Below, one piece after another: positions 31,433 through 31,712 of a DNA stretch of 31,712 bases. The notes under the pieces are model-generated. The model saw only the letters and a list, made by a program, of their open reading frames with translations. It had not been told where the DNA came from and did not search any database. The stretch covers positions 1 through 31,712 of the forward strand of contig DAOVLE010000030.1 of assembly GCA_030631415.1 (NCBI GenBank), read 5' to 3'. Source of the DNA: JAAEQG01 sp023133475. Lineage in GTDB: Bacteria; Planctomycetota; Phycisphaerae; UBA1845. Within the stretch, counting starts at the first letter, position 1. The number at the start of each line of letters is the position of its first letter. Both the position numbers and the translations under genes were made by a program.

Positions 31433-31712
31433 CGCTTCGTCTCGAAATCAAGTTCCCGCTGGTCCGTCACGGAGCTAGTATAGCCTGGGTCCCCCACCCC
31501 TTCCAGGGGTGGGGGACTGAATCCGTCACGGCATCGGCATTCGAGGCAATTGCCGGAATTCAAATCAGTCCCCCACCCTCAGAGAGGGTGGGGCACCCAC
31601 GCATCGGTCATCTGAGTCGGCCATCGCTTCGTCCCGAAATTAAGTTTTCGCTGGTCCGTCACGGAGCTAGTATAGCATGGGTGCCCCGCCCCTTCCAGGG
31701 GTGGGGGACTGA
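31411..31712. repeat. 110-bp direct repeat at 192-bp spacing, duplicating the endonuclease start region
   Basis: Units 31411-31520 and 31603-31712 have the same length and differ at about seven positions. Each spans the minus-strand start of the endonuclease gene (ATGGCCGACTCAGATGACCG) and its upstream sequence with a TATACT box, up to a CCTGGAAGG hairpin. Unit 2 reaches the window edge, so more copies may follow. Confidence 0.9.
31491..31600. repeat. Family C-like four-armed palindrome
   Basis: CCCCCACCCCTTCCAGGGG hairpin and GTGGGGGACTGAAT on the left. On the right, ATTCAAATCAGTCCCCCACC and the hairpin CCACCCTCAGAGAGGGTGGG. It has the same architecture as family C but different arm sequences. 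Confidence 0.75.

Noticed and set aside
31411..31712. CRISPR-like array at the right edge
   Set aside because: Only two 110-bp units with an 82-bp gap are seen. The repeat is far too long, and the gap is itself part of a palindrome.

Overview
The window reads as chromosomal DNA from a GC-rich bacterium, most likely a planctomycete (Phycisphaerae-like). This is an inference from three things: a secreted enzyme with dockerin-like calcium repeats, the style of the housekeeping cluster (HemX/CcsA-like gene, hemA, cdsA, phoH, pgpH, ybeY, corC-like), and the abundance of palindromic intergenic repeats. No rRNA, tRNA or CRISPR array was recognised.

Bases 1-5150 form an accessory stretch of small, unrelated genes: a RelE-type toxin-antitoxin pair, a DUF4926-like protein, a large protein ending in a HEPN RNase motif, a DUF2283-like protein, a decayed gene end and two hypotheticals. 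Four copies of one palindromic element separate these genes; two full copies are exactly 225 bp with 16-bp terminal inverted repeats. A large secreted GH57 glycosidase with two CBM25-like modules and a dockerin-like tail follows on the minus strand (5148-8381). Next comes a minus-strand set with ATGA overlaps that ends in a VapC PIN toxin, whose partner is an unusually large protein with a VapB-like tail.

Bases 10447-15168 hold a membrane-anchored SurA/PpiD-like protein convergent with a DsbD-type disulfide reductase. The 660-bp gap upstream of rny contains a strong sigma70-type promoter, several hairpins and a terminator-like end, so it is a candidate non-coding RNA. RNase Y (rny) and YmdB follow, then an isolated 94-aa minus-strand gene with its own strong SD and terminator.

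Bases 19502-29116 are a colinear plus-strand cluster: HemX/CcsA-like membrane protein, hemA (4-bp overlap), cdsA, phoH, pgpH, ybeY, a nitrilase-fold protein that seems to have lost catalytic residues, and a CorC/HlyC-type CBS protein. It joins tetrapyrrole synthesis, phospholipid synthesis, RNA and ribosome maturation and probable cyclic-di-AMP turnover.

Bases 29386-31432 carry a probable type II restriction-modification pair on the minus strand. Upstream of it, a 110-bp direct repeat duplicates the start of the endonuclease gene and reaches the window edge.

The most striking feature of the window is its layered repeat content. At least six repeat families fill the gaps, nest inside one another and very often begin exactly at stop codons, in some cases apparently supplying the last codons and the stop of the gene they follow.
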